Translations under genes and position numbers: made by a program
Source of the DNA: Apus apus
Lineage: Eukaryota; Chordata; Aves; Apodiformes; Apodidae
Length of the DNA stretch: 64,000 nucleotides
Direction: 5' to 3'
Assembly (NCBI RefSeq): GCF_020740795.1
Contig: NC_067282.1
Coordinates: 164,478,274-164,542,273, forward strand
Part shown: in pieces, positions 1-11,539 of the stretch
How positions within the stretch are numbered: the stretch's first letter is position 1
Layout: the number at the start of each line of letters is the position of its first letter
The notes under the pieces: generated by a model
Told to the model about the DNA's origin: nothing
The model's input: only the letters and a program-made list of their open reading frames with translations
Database searches by the model: none

Positions 1-560
1 TCTCCTGGGCGCAGTCCTGAGCACATCTCCTATTTAGAAAGCGGGGGGGAGAGCCATGAGGGGAGGTAGACAAATTAAAAAAATAAAAAGGAAAATAAGC
101 GGAAAAATATAATAAATAGAGCCCCACTTCTCCCCGTACCCCGAAATCCCGTGAGGTCGGGGTGCAGCGCAGGGACGCGAGGTGGGGGCTCGGGAGCCGC
201 GCCCGGGCAGCCCCGATCCCGCTGCCGAGCCCGCGGGGGCACGGCTGGAGGACAAAGGCGCGGGGCTTCACAAGGAGCCTCCCCCAGCCCACCCCTCACA
301 CCCCCCGGCGCACGCTCCTTGCCCCGCTGCTAAGTATAGATCTATGAGGGGAGATTTCAAAGGCAGCCATCACTCTCCGAATAGACAGGATAATATTTTC
401 AGAAGAAGCCCCCGCTATGCCGCCCCCCTCCTCCCTTGAAGCATGCCATTCCTGTGACCCAAGCCACCCGGGCCAGCCCAAGGTTAGGAGCCAAGCTCCC
501 TGTCCCTCCACACACAGGGGGAAGGTTGCCAAGGCAGAGCCTGGCTGCGGTGCTGGAGCA
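1..560. promoter_or_regulatory. CpG-rich patch, possible promoter or gene edge
   Basis: About 120-345 holds roughly 23 CpG dinucleotides in about 200 bp, in a window otherwise very poor in CpG. This is the composition of a CpG-island edge. Flanks 1-120 and 345-560 are mixed, with an AT-rich run at 75-120. No convincing coding exon is visible on either strand, and the short open frames here do not resemble any family I know. By vertebrate synteny (PTPRQ then MYF6 then MYF5) it may lie close to MYF6, but no MYF6 bHLH sequence is present, so the link is inference. Confidence 0.45.
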
Positions 561-1099
561 CCCACCGTTACTGCACCTTGACTGAGTCCTTTAATCTGAA
601 CTTTCTCTCGTTGCCCCTGAGGTGACAGGAGTGATTCCAGGTGACTGGGTTACAGTCTGACAGGACTCTCCGGACAGCCCGTGTCCTTGACAGTGTTTAG
701 GGCGATCAAAGCCCGGACATATGGTGTATCTGCAGTTTAATCCCTTGAGCCTGGCAAGTTATACACAGTTTCCTAGTCCCTGAGACTGAAATGGAGCTTG
801 TGATCACTCTCTGTTAGCAAATGCTGTAATGTCACATCGTGTCTAAGCTCCTCTTACATCAAGAAAGTGATGATATGGGAACATGGTCCTTTTGCCTATT
901 TCCCTGGAATGCCTTGTGTTCCTTAAATCCTATGTAATTTCTTTCTCTCTATGTAAGTATAAATATATATGTGTATATACATATATATACACTGGAATAG
1001 CATATGCATAAATGATAGATATAAAAGCTATATCCAAGAGATAACTTTATATTTAAAGTATATATTGTATATAAGCATATGTATAAACTGAAAGAGAGT
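561..1099. other. intergenic; TA/TG simple repeat at the right end
   Basis: Unique-looking AT-rich sequence to about 955, then an imperfect TATATG/TATATA tract to about 1085 that abuts the CR1 fragment. No gene seen. Confidence 0.7.
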
Positions 1100-1334
1100 A
1101 GATTTAGGTTAGATATTTGGAAGAAATTCTGTAGTGTGAGGGTGGTGAGGCACTGTAACAGGTTGCCCAGGGAAATTGTGGATGCCTCATCCTTGGAAAT
1201 GTTCAAGGCCAGGCTGGATGGGGCTTTGAGCAACCTGGTCTAGTGGGAGGTGTCCCTGCCCATGCAGGGGGGTTGGAACTGGATGATCTTTAAGGTACCT
1301 TCCAACCCAAACCATTCTGTGATTCTATGATACA
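1100..1334 (+). mobile_element. CR1 LINE 3' end
   Basis: Typical avian CR1 tail on the plus strand: GATTTAGGTTAGATATTTGG, then CAGGTTGCCCAGGGAAATTG, CTTTGAGCAACCTGGTCTAG, a GGTTGGAACTGGATGATCTT motif, and the terminal octamers ATTCTGTG ATTCTATG near 1314-1329. Severely 5'-truncated, as most CR1 copies are. It sits between two TA/TG-rich microsatellite tracts. Confidence 0.95.
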
Positions 1335-1455
1335 TATCCATATCTATAGACACACACATGTGTGTATATTCATGTGAATAACTATATTTCTGTGTGTGTA
1401 TATATGTGTGTATAGATGTTATACACGCATATCATAGAATATATATGTGTACACT
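1335..1455. repeat. TA/TG-rich microsatellite right of CR1
   Basis: Imperfect (CA)n, (TG)n and (TA)n runs immediately after the CR1 terminal octamers, similar in kind to the tract at 955-1085 on the other side. Confidence 0.8.
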
Positions 1456-3770
1456 TTTTCACAGAAATTCACAATAATAATAGACGAAGAGTGGATGAAG
1501 CCCCTGGAATACCACACTTCTCAAAATGTACCTTCTAACTTAATTCTTTCTGATGGAGACTGTGGCATTTTTGTTCATTTCTCAAAAGCCACAATTAAAT
1601 TGATCATTGATTTGACTATTTATCCAAAACTGATCTGAAACCAATTTTTCCAGTTACAAAAATCTTGAAAAGTAGTTGTGATTTTCTTCTGGACCTATCA
1701 GTGTCATTGGAGTAGATCTCATTTTTTGCTTTAATGAGGCAGAGCAATATCCAGTTTTGGGTGAGACTGAGAAATTTAGACTGTTCTTGGAGAAACTAAT
1801 TTTGGTATTAATATTCCAGCAGTGAGGTTTTTTTCCTCTTCAAATTAAAAAAGGGTAGTCTTGCAATGAGGGAGCTGAACAGAAGACACAGTTTCTCAGT
1901 TTCCATGCTCTGCAACTTGTGTTCTGTTTGACCTTTGACCAGTCACTTAATTTCCCTGTGATTTAATTTTCTACCTTTAAAAATGGATATTATGTTGACC
2001 TTGACCCATCTCTTGTGTTTCTCATTTAATTTGCTGAGTATCCAAGGAGGAGGTACTCTTTTCCATTACATGCTTTGGAGTCTCACAGGAATATTTGCCC
2101 CTTACCATTAGTGATGGTAGCAATGAGGTAAACAAAACAAAACACAAAACAAAAACACATTTTCACAGTTACAACAGTTTATTGTTGTTGTTGTTGTTTT
2201 TCCTTTTAATCTTTAGTTTCTTCACTGTTTCGTTGGGAATGTTTGGAACAAGACAAAGACAAGATCAACCTACTGGTGAGGTAGACAAATGAAAATACAG
2301 TTTAAGGGAGAAATACAGTCACTAAATTATTCTTGTCCTTTCAAGAGTTCTAACTGGACTCAAGGAGTTAGGAAGCTGGAAGTTCAGGAGCCAGATGCTC
2401 CTTCTGCTGTCAACAGATCATTTTTTTAAACAGGAAAAAAAAAGTTTTTTCTTTACAGCACTTAGTGCTTGAGTAAACAGATTTGGTTCCTCACAGTAAC
2501 ACGGGCAGAGCATAGTTAGCCCATTACTGAGCAAAACTATTATCAGTTGTAACAGAATTTTAATTCAGATGAAGTTGGCCAATTTCCCCATCACATGAAC
2601 ACAACAACTTGAATTTTGCTGTAGCCATCACTGCATCTCCCGTTCCATATCCTTGATGAACATAACACATCTAGCAAAACAACTTAGCGTATTTGAGCAA
2701 AATTTCCCCACTGATGTTCTCCATTACAACAGTGGATCAAATGAGGATGAAAAAGTTGGTGCTGTTCATTTTCTCTTCATGCCTCGAATTCCAGAATATG
2801 CCAGATATAAGCACGATGACCAAGGAGCAATAACGACCAATAAAAACACATGAATAAGAACAACTGGACACAGAATTGGAGGGAGTGTCACCGCTGAAGT
2901 CTGCTGGTTGTCAGTTGTCTTAATAGCCCTTTTACAGAAAAACTCACTCTCAGTCTGTGAAGCCAGGTCTTTATTCAGTTGTTACTGCTTCCACCAGAAT
3001 ACTGCGGTACTCTACTGAAAATGTACTTCCCGTAAATTTACACGAGTTAAAAATGAGATGTGCCATATTTCACTGGTCTACAAGGTCTGTTGTCCCACCA
3101 AAGAAGTATTTTAGCAAGTCAGTGAGTGGTAAATTCAGTTAAGTGATCAGAATGACCTAAATCCAAGAAGATACACTGCATTTTAAGTCACAGCTGATGT
3201 CCAGAACTTTGAGCTCTCCAAATTCACTTTTCTACATAAACTTTTTTGGATATTTGTGGTTGAATAATGAGCCTGGAACTGCCCAGGTCACCCATAACAT
3301 CTTACGGTTTCAGCAGAAGTTCAGTCCAGGATTACAGAGAAATAGTTTGTCGTCCAGGACCCACATAGCACTGCATACCACTTCAAATAGCTCCTTTTTC
3401 TACTTCTCTCTCATAAAGATCCTCCCAGCCACAGGGACTATTTTTCATCTTTGATCTCTTTGACACTTCCTTCCAGTGGCATAGGTAACCGGTGGGGATC
3501 AGGCATATCCACTCTTATGTGGCACCCTGAAAGGGCACCAAGACAAAGGTGAAATTTTCAGTCTGTCTTTGTTATAGCCCTATTCTACTCATGCAATACA
3601 CCCCTTGATCTGAGACATGGTTAGATACCTTGGCTACCAGTTCTTAAGTTGCTTCTTACAGATGTCTGAAACGCAGAGTATCAGTGTAGGCCAAGCTGTG
3701 GGCATGCTGGGGTTCCCAGATTTTGTTTTCACTTCAGATATGGAAATCCTTCTGTTCACATTCCCACTCT

Positions 3771-3818
3771 CCTTTTTTTTTTTTTTTTTTCTTTTTTTCT
3801 TTCTTTTTTTTTTTTTTC
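3771..3818. repeat. poly-T/polypyrimidine tract
   Basis: About 48 bases of almost pure T with a few C, embedded in unique sequence. Confidence 0.9.
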
Positions 3819-3934
3819 ACTCATGTTTAACAGCATCTTTCTTAGCAGGATCTTTCCCTTTCAATATATTATTAATACACAACACCGACCTTCTGCCTTC
3901 ATTTCTGTCTTTTTCAAAGAGTTTATATGCTTCA

Positions 3935-3998
3935 AGTCTTGTGTTTCACCAAGGTTCTGAACTCGCAGTCTTGTGTTTCACCAGGGTTCTGAACTCAC
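3935..3998. repeat. 32-bp tandem duplication
   Basis: Two adjacent 32-bp copies (3935-3966 and 3967-3998) starting AGTCTTGTGTTTCACC, differing at two positions (A/G within CCAAGG versus CCAGGG, and G/A near the end). Confidence 0.9.
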
Positions 3999-6122
3999 CT
4001 GTATTATCTACTAATGTTCATAGTTCATAGGGAAAAACTAGAGAAAACCTTGACATCTTGCTGCACAATGAGATTTGCTGCTGAAATAGCTTATTATGCC
4101 ACTGGAAGAGCTAAGGCAGAAGAGACAATCTCTCCTTTCACTTCAGATGAAATTTTAAGCAGATTGGAAGGACTGAGATATCTTTACTTTTTAAAGGTGT
4201 TTGGAATGGCTGAGATGTGGAAACTGTAAGGGAAAAGCTGGTGCACAAAAGATAGGTAATCTGGTAAAGAATATGCATCTACCCCTGAATCTACTGACAT
4301 GTTTGGTGAACAGAGATTTCCCATGAGTTTTCTTCAAAGTCTGGGCAGTGGTCGCTCTATGGTGGACCAGCATTTCCCATGCTGATAATGGCCTATGGGA
4401 AATTTAAGCAAAGAACATTCCTGACATTCATGGAAGCAGAATTCCTGCTACTGGAACCAAGCATGTGGAACTTCATGGCTTGTAATATATAGGAGCACTG
4501 CTTAGCTGAACTTCATTATTATTCCTTGTCTTAAAATGTCTGACTTTCACAGAGGCCTGCAGAGGTAAAACAGACCAGCTTTAATTCTTGGTTTTAATTT
4601 CTGTATGTTTTTAGACAATTAGCTGACTTTTCTTACCTAGACTGTTGCTTACTTGACCCTATTAAATTCTGTTTGTTCAAGGAAATACTATTATTTACAT
4701 ATCCACATTGATGCATGCACTCTCACTGGAGGTTTAGGAAACGACGAGAGAAGGTGTGCTCACTGTGCATGCCAGTGCTTGAGTAGAAGTATGTGCCATT
4801 TGAGAGAATTCAAGAGCATGTGAGAGTGACCATCCATCAAATCCAAGTTTGGCAAATGAAGTAGCAAATGGTGTAGTATATGCTCTGGAGCTGGGAAGCC
4901 AGAAAGATAGAAACCTGGAAAAGACAACTTTGTATAATTTTACAGTCTTTGTAAAGGAAGATTTAAAAATTCTTGTTCACAGAGGCCTTGGATGTATAGC
5001 TGTTCCAAATTATTGCTGTTTTCCTTTGATTGGATATGGACTTTAGTGTTCATATCAGTTACAGTCCTGTTAGTATCTGAGAGGTGCAACCTTGCTAACT
5101 AAACAGATCTCTCTAGTTCAGTATGGTAAGGTAGGATTTCATTGCCGCTCTCACGTTGGGCAATTATGAGACACAGTTCTAAATGGCAGATGCTTTAATG
5201 CCTGTGTCAGGGTCTACAGTGACAAATAGTCACCACTGCACAAACACATTTATTTTACTGCAAGACGTTTTCCTGGGGAGGAGGGAGTGCCAATCAGAAA
5301 CCAGAGGCCCGTTGTGCTGTTGCTGGCCAGGACAAGAATTTTCCACAGTTCTGTCCTCAAGCAGGCATTCCTTGCAGGAAGAAAGGTAGTAACAATGACA
5401 GATGTCTTCTACTTGTGATTAGGTAAAAAATAGGGGACATTAAATGTGACATAAGACACATTATGTGCTATACAATCATAGTTTTGCCATCAGAGTTTTT
5501 GTAATTACATGAAAGGCCATTTTTACAGTCACATATTTATTTGTCTGTTTACACTACCAACTGTTGGAGGTGTTGAGTGCATTTTCACACTATGTGGTTT
5601 CAGAACGTGATGACTATGACATCTAAATATAATCTTAGTCAAAAGGGATCAGTTAAACTATAGTTGCCACTACTACTAAAAAAATATAAAAATATTCACT
5701 TTAATTCCACCAGGGAAAGGAAGGAAAGGGTATGTGGAGAGCTATAGCACCTGTGTCCAAAATTCAGGCAAATCACACCCCTGCTGTCTATGAACAGAAA
5801 GAGAACTCAGTGCTCAGACTGTGGAAAAGTGACAGCTTACTTCTCTGGGGCTCAAAAGGGTTTTCTGCAGAGTCATGGATCTTCATGGAAAACTAGGGTG
5901 ACAGTGGCTTGCAAGTGGAAGCTGTGAAGATACAGTGAAGGTAATGGATGTAGAAAACTCACTCTTCAGCAATAGGTACGGATTGTTTCAAACAGCATAT
6001 CACTAAACCATGAAATGATTATGTCAAGTGATCCCTTTTTATACATAAATTGTATTCAGCTGTTTCGTCATCCATTGCCAAATATTCCTTTGGTTTCCTG
6101 GTGTTAGCTCTCTGACTCATGG

Positions 6123-6688
6123 TGTCATGGTTTAACCCAGCTGGCAACTAAGCACCAGGCAGCTGCTTGCTCACTTTGCCCCAAAGGGGGATGGGGGAGA
6201 GAATCAGAAGGGTAAAAGTGAGAGAACTCATGGGTTGAGATAGAGACACTTTAACAGATAAAGCAAAAGCTGTGAGTGCAAGCAAAGCAAACCAAGGAGT
6301 TCTTTCACTACTGCCCGTCAGCAGGCAGGTGTTCAGCCATTTCCAGAAAAGCAGAGCTCCAGCACGTGTAATGGTTACTCGGGAAGGCAGGTGCTGTAAC
6401 TCTGAATGTCCCCACTTCCCTCTTCTTCCCCCAGCTTTATGTGCTGAGATTGATGCCATATGGTATGGAATATCCCTTTGGTCAGTTAGGGTCAGCTGTC
6501 CCAGCTGTGTCCTCTGCCAGCTTCTTGTGCACCCCGGCCTGCTTGCTGCTGAGGTGGTGTGAGAAGCAGAAAAGGTGTTGACTCTACATCCCTGTATTAT
6601 CAACACTATTTCCAGCACAAATCCAAAACACAGCACCATACTAGCTACTATGAAGGAAATTAACCCTATCCCAGACAAAACAAGGACA
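6123..6688. mobile_element. solo LTR of an avian endogenous retrovirus
   Basis: About 566 bp bounded by TG...CA: it begins TGTCATGGTTTAACCCAGCT and ends AACAAGGACA. The internal motif CATATGGTATGGAATATCCC is typical of an abundant bird LTR family. Flanking pentamers CATGG (6118-6122) and TATGG (6689-6693) look like a 5-bp target site duplication with one transition. There is no gag, pol or env sequence on either side, so this is a solo LTR. Family and strand are not assigned. The long minus-strand open frame across it has no retroviral protein motif and is not counted as a gene. Confidence 0.8.
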
Positions 6689-9600
6689 TATGGGCATGCC
6701 AGTTTAACAAGCCATTTGATTATAGATATATAGCATTGGATGGTTAAGATAATCAACTATAGTCAAATTTAGGCATTACTTGACTTAATTCCTGGTGCTG
6801 CATTAATTTAGTCCTCAATGATCACATGTCCATCTGGAATTAAAATGCAAAACCAATTGAAATAGGAATCTCTCAAGATACTCCTGTTTCCAAAATGTAA
6901 CTACAATATTGGAGGTAATGCAGTCATGTCATAGCCCTATGGAATTCCCTGTTCTTCATGAGATTTTATGCATTTTCTCTATTGTCTATAATTTCAAGAT
7001 TTGTTAATTTTATTTTTAGTATCCTCTGCCTTTGTGGACAATCAATTTAGCCCATGATTTTGAAGAAGTGTTGATTTAACTATAATTTGTACTTGGCATG
7101 TTTTACATGACTTGTACCTCAAGGTTTTTTTTTCCATGTGTCATAATTACCTCTTGCTTTCTACATTTTATGTTGCACTTAATTCAAGAAATAAAGCTTC
7201 TGTCATGTAGTTTCCTATGACTTGCTTGAGGTCCTTTGGCTGCTATGCCATAATTCTTTTACAGTATGTGGTAAACACAGAATGTTGGGTTTTGCTGTCC
7301 TGTCATGTTTTCTGCTTTATTGGGGATAGCTGCTATGCCCTAAGTGTTCCCCTCCAGGTTCTTCTTTGGGTACACTGATTAGCTTTGCTGAGTCAGTCTC
7401 AACTGTATGCACCATCTTAATTTCCATAAATACATTCCTGACAGCTTAGAATGTAATGTTCACAACGTGTGCTTTGGGTAGTCTGGCCATTCCCTTTGCA
7501 AGCATCATTCAGATTCCTTTCTCTGTGTAGGTTTTCATAAGTCTTTTGATTCCTGTATATCCATAATCTTAGGACTTTACTGAGAAAAAAAATAAAAAAA
7601 AAAAAAAAAAAATAATGAGGGGGTTGTATATTGATTCTTAACAACATTTCCTATTTTCTCCCTTTCTTGCTGTATAGTAGCCAGAAAAAAATGTTTTTAC
7701 AAATTTACCTTTCTTTATCCCTTAAGAATCCACTGTGTTCATTATTCATTCTAACTTCTTAACATCTCCACCCAGTTTGGGCCAGTACATGGGGCAGTGT
7801 ATTTTGGGACCCCTTTGCATCACTTAAAGTCTTGTGCATCTGCTGGCTTCTTTCCTAGTGATAACCAAGTCCTATCAAACATAGGGATGAAGTGCTCAAG
7901 GTGCCACACTGCTGCCCACCAAATCTGTCCTGTATTTTCTGAGGAAGGCAAATATTAGACACTTCAGTGCAACATCCAGGATGCTCTGAAAACGTCCCAG
8001 CAGAGATATTCTTCCTAATTCCTTCAGTAACAGTGGTGTGAGACCTCAAACATAACAGCCTGTACCACCTTCAAACTTAAAAAATAATTCTGGATAATGT
8101 ACCTGGGACTAGAGAAAATGTTAATACAGAATCCCCAGCTATCTTGTCTACATGGGCTTTCAAAAGGAAAATTGCTGCTGCTTTTGGAAAACAGAAACCA
8201 TTGCGATGAAGTCGTCCGGAAAGATATTTGCTCAGTATTAAATAGCAAAAAATGACCTTGAATCCAACATATATTGTATCATGTTGTTACTGCAACTCGT
8301 TGCACAGCTGCAAAATTTTTTTAGGCTGTGAAGGTCATTCTGTTACTCAGCTGTGTGTCATTTAAGGCACATGCTTGTAAATAAGGTTGGGTACCTGGGG
8401 TGTGTCAGTGCAAGAAATACACCATCTATATCCTACTCCTTTACCTCTTAATGTACTTTCTCTTAGTAACTTCTGCATCTTTATGTACCCAGATTTCACT
8501 TGCTTTATGACTCCTGAAGACTCAAACTGTTCAGTATTGCAATTATGTTTGGATGCTGGGTTTAGCTAGAAGTGAACTTGCTAAGTGTTTTGGGGAAGTT
8601 TTAAGGTGCTCGTAATGGCATATATCTAAAGTAAGATGAGAAAATATGAGACTGGAAAAAAACAATGTCACTTTTTTGTGTTGTATGACATTTTCTGACA
8701 GAAGATAAATGGGTGCTTACAGAGTCCCTGAACTGAAATTCAAGCAGGAATTTGATGATCAATTGAGAAACTGCCTCAAGTGATCAAATTATTTTTTCCT
8801 CACCAGAGTGAACTATCTAATGAAAGATAAATTGTAAATGTGTTTTTATTTCTGAAAAAAGTTAGTCAGCTTAGTTACACACAGCATGTTCAAGAACTGC
8901 ATGCACACATGCACAGACCAACAGTCATACCTGTAACTCAAACTGACACCAGTACATAGGGAGTTGTAAATAAGATTAATGTTAGTCAAACTGTTAAACT
9001 TAATGTCTCAAGAGCCCCGACATTTCCCAGTATGCCATGGTCTAGAATGGTGTTATCAAATGTAGCAGGATCTTGCAAAGAACTAACTTTCTGACTGTGA
9101 CAGCTTTTGGTTTTAAATACCTTGAGATTATTTTAATCTGAGGTAGTAACGTGAAATCTTCATAATTTGTTTGTAACTTAATAGTATCAGATAATTGAAT
9201 GTATTTGTCTCCAATGAGCCCAAGTTATACCAACAGCTTTTTCATGTAAGCCATCACTGCACACTGCTGATCCCAACAAGCAGTCATGCAAACTGTGGTG
9301 AAGACAACCAGAAATGCCCCACAGACACTCCTGAAATACACTGTGTGGTGAGACTTGCCAAGTTCTCATTGTCCCACCTGGCACTTTTCATGCAGTTTGT
9401 TAGCATCAGTTCGGCAAGATGGCCTCTTAGTTCCAAACTTTGTCTTACCTGAGGCAACGCAGTACTAGCAGGAAGAGACTGGATTAATCTCAGCCATCCT
9501 TATGTTCCTTTTTGCCCCAAGAATTCAGAAGTGATAGAAACCACTGAGCTGGACCAAGTGGCTTCATTCAACAGTTATTGGAGTTATCCAAGCTGCCATG

Positions 9601-9737
9601 TATAGTCTAAGTCCATCATCTGCATAACTGTTCTTTGACCCAGTAAGCTGACAGAGGTAGTTAATGATTGGTATGACTCTTCCAAATTCTAGTACAACAG
9701 GAAAGAAAAGTTACAAATAGGAAATATATAATCTGCG
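6689..9737. other. intergenic, no gene recognised
   Basis: AT-rich unique-looking sequence with an A-rich run at 7584-7613. No exon, RNA gene or recognisable repeat apart from that run. Confidence 0.6.
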
Positions 9738-10005
9738 AGAAATTCCCTGCTGGGTCAGCTCATCTAGCAGGATATTCTGACTATTTAGAAAGTGTGTAAG
9801 AGCCTGGCCACTTCTGCTCATCCATTCCCTTTGTACTTCCCTGGTATCAAGAACTGTCTAATCAGGGATGTTATAGGGCACATCCCTGCCTAGTCCTGTT
9901 AGTATCTGTTTTCAGATGTGTTGCCCATGAATTCACTTAATCCCTTTCTGAATATCTCAATAGTATCTCACCTCCCAAAGTATTTTTTGTAATTACTTAT
10001 GTTGG
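9738..10005 (-). mobile_element. ancient CR1/L3-like LINE tail, heavily diverged
   Basis: Reads like a decayed copy of the CR1 3' tail common in turtles and crocodilians, in minus orientation. Landmarks in order: TGCTGGGTCAG and CATCTAGC, a CATCCCTGCCTAGTCCTG block, TGTATCTG-like spacing, CATGAATTCACTTAATCCCT and TTTCTGAATATCTCAATAGT. These line up with the known order of that repeat but with many substitutions. Confidence 0.55.
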
Positions 10006-10579
10006 ATAGTGTTTGCAGGATCAGGTCCCAAAGGACGGTCAAGTAAAGGGAAAGCTAGATAGATAATCCTTTTTGGACTAACCATGAGAAGGGTTGCAGA
10101 GCTATCAAGAGACAGCAGGAAAAGAGTAGGTTAGCACATGCCAATTAGCAGTAATGCCATTAAGGGCCTGATTCCACATGGGACTTCAGTGCCTGCACCC
10201 CACTGCGGGTGCCTAAATTCACAACATAGATTTCAGGCCTTGCTGCAAAACCTTAGCGATATCTGAAAAATATATGTGTCACATTTTTCCTCTGTAAATT
10301 TCCATGGGTACCTAAACATGACCTTCTGGACGTATGCTGCAGAAATCCCTCACTGTTGGCACAGCACAGCATCTATGTGCATTATTTTAAATGTGCTTCT
10401 GCCTGGCATATTGACAGGACCTAGAAGAGATGTAGTCAAAACATGCTTTCTAGATTGAACCTTGACCTTAGCCAGGAACATTTTATGTAGCAGTTCAGGA
10501 CTTAGCAGAATGTCATTCTTCTTGACAAGACCGTAACTACCTCTTGGTGAAACCACAAGATAAATGGTGATCTTGACAG
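10006..10579. other. intergenic, no gene recognised
   Basis: Unique-looking sequence between two CR1 remnants; nothing else supported. Confidence 0.6.
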
Positions 10580-10683
10580 AACAAGACCCTGAGCAACCTG
10601 ATCAAACTTTGGAATTGGCCCTGGGCTAGATGACCTCTACAGATCCTTTCCAACTTAAATTATTCTGATATTCTGTTCTAAAG
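10580..10683 (+). mobile_element. CR1 LINE 3' end fragment
   Basis: Contains CCTGAGCAACCTGATCAAAC, GGCTAGATGACCTCTACAGA, CCTTTCCAACTTAAATTATT and degenerate terminal octamers, the standard CR1 3' end on the plus strand. Only about 100 bp remains. Confidence 0.85.
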
Positions 10684-11539
10684 CTGAGGAAGAGTAGTCA
10701 TGAACAAGGTAGGAAAAAAAAAAATGAAGACAGAACTAAGCCTGGGAAATAAAGGACAGCATAGGCATATTAGGACAAAATCAGAAAGCCAAAGGACAAA
10801 GCAAGAAATCCTTCTCAAAAGACATGAAAAGCTAAGAAGGAACTTTATGCATTTCAATAGCAAGAGAACTAAGGGAGTCTTAACAGAGAGAGAACCATGA
10901 ACAGATGATGTTGTGCTTCATGCCTCTGTCAATTCAAATTACAATAAAAAGATGAAGTGCATTTAGCTGGTTAACACAATTATTAGCACACAAAATGTGA
11001 AGGAGTTAGGATGGGTCAGGAAAACCAAGAGGTAAAATAATTAGATTAATTTACATGTTAAAAGTGGTTTGGTCTCAGTGTACTTGAGGCTGAACTGATC
11101 TCAGTGCCATTTTCTGATAGCTTTGAGAACTTTTGGAGGGTGAGTGTGATTGCAGAAGAGTATAGATTGGAAATGTGATGCATGTTCTTATACAGAAGTA
11201 AAGAGGAACTTGTAGATGAGTAGTTCCACTTAAGTTTCTGTGAAAATGCTGCAAAACTTTACAATACTTTACAATATTTGTGTGCACCTGGAAGAATACA
11301 AAGGGGTGAATAATCCCAACATGGAGTACTCTTGTTCCTGTTAAAAAATCTCCAAGACTAAGATGTGCCAAGTCAATATACTGTCCTGCCAGAACAGAAT
11401 AACAACTCTTGTGTTTATGTGATAAGCAGAAGTCACTTACTTGATTTTAATGAAGATTTTTTTTATATACAGCTTCACATGACATCCTCACATGAAAAAT
11501 AGGAAAATTAAACTCCTGTGGGGTATTGACGTGCTTGGA
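10684..11539. other. intergenic, no gene recognised
   Basis: Unique AT-rich sequence; no supported exon or repeat. Confidence 0.55.

Larger units (their letters stand above)
1456..6122. other. intergenic, no gene recognised
   Basis: AT-rich sequence without a supported gene. It contains a (GTT)n run at 2182-2198, a long polypyrimidine run at 3771-3818 and a 32-bp tandem duplication at 3935-3998. Open frames here are short, lack domain signatures and have no splice context. Confidence 0.6.

Noticed and set aside
1..560. MYF6 coding exon at the left edge
   Set aside because: No bHLH sequence or MYF6 N-terminal pattern in any frame; only the synteny expectation supports proximity.
34..565. Overlapping short Pro/Arg-rich open frames on both strands
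   Set aside because: Expected by chance in CpG/GC-rich DNA; no homology to MYF6 or any family I recognise, and no splice context.
3617..4030. 137-codon plus-strand frame rich in Phe
   Set aside because: Created by the polypyrimidine tract coding for poly-Phe/Leu; no domain, no Kozak or splice support.
6148..6756. 202-codon open frame on the minus strand
   Set aside because: It lies almost wholly within the solo LTR and has no gag, pol, env or cellular domain signature; a chance frame.
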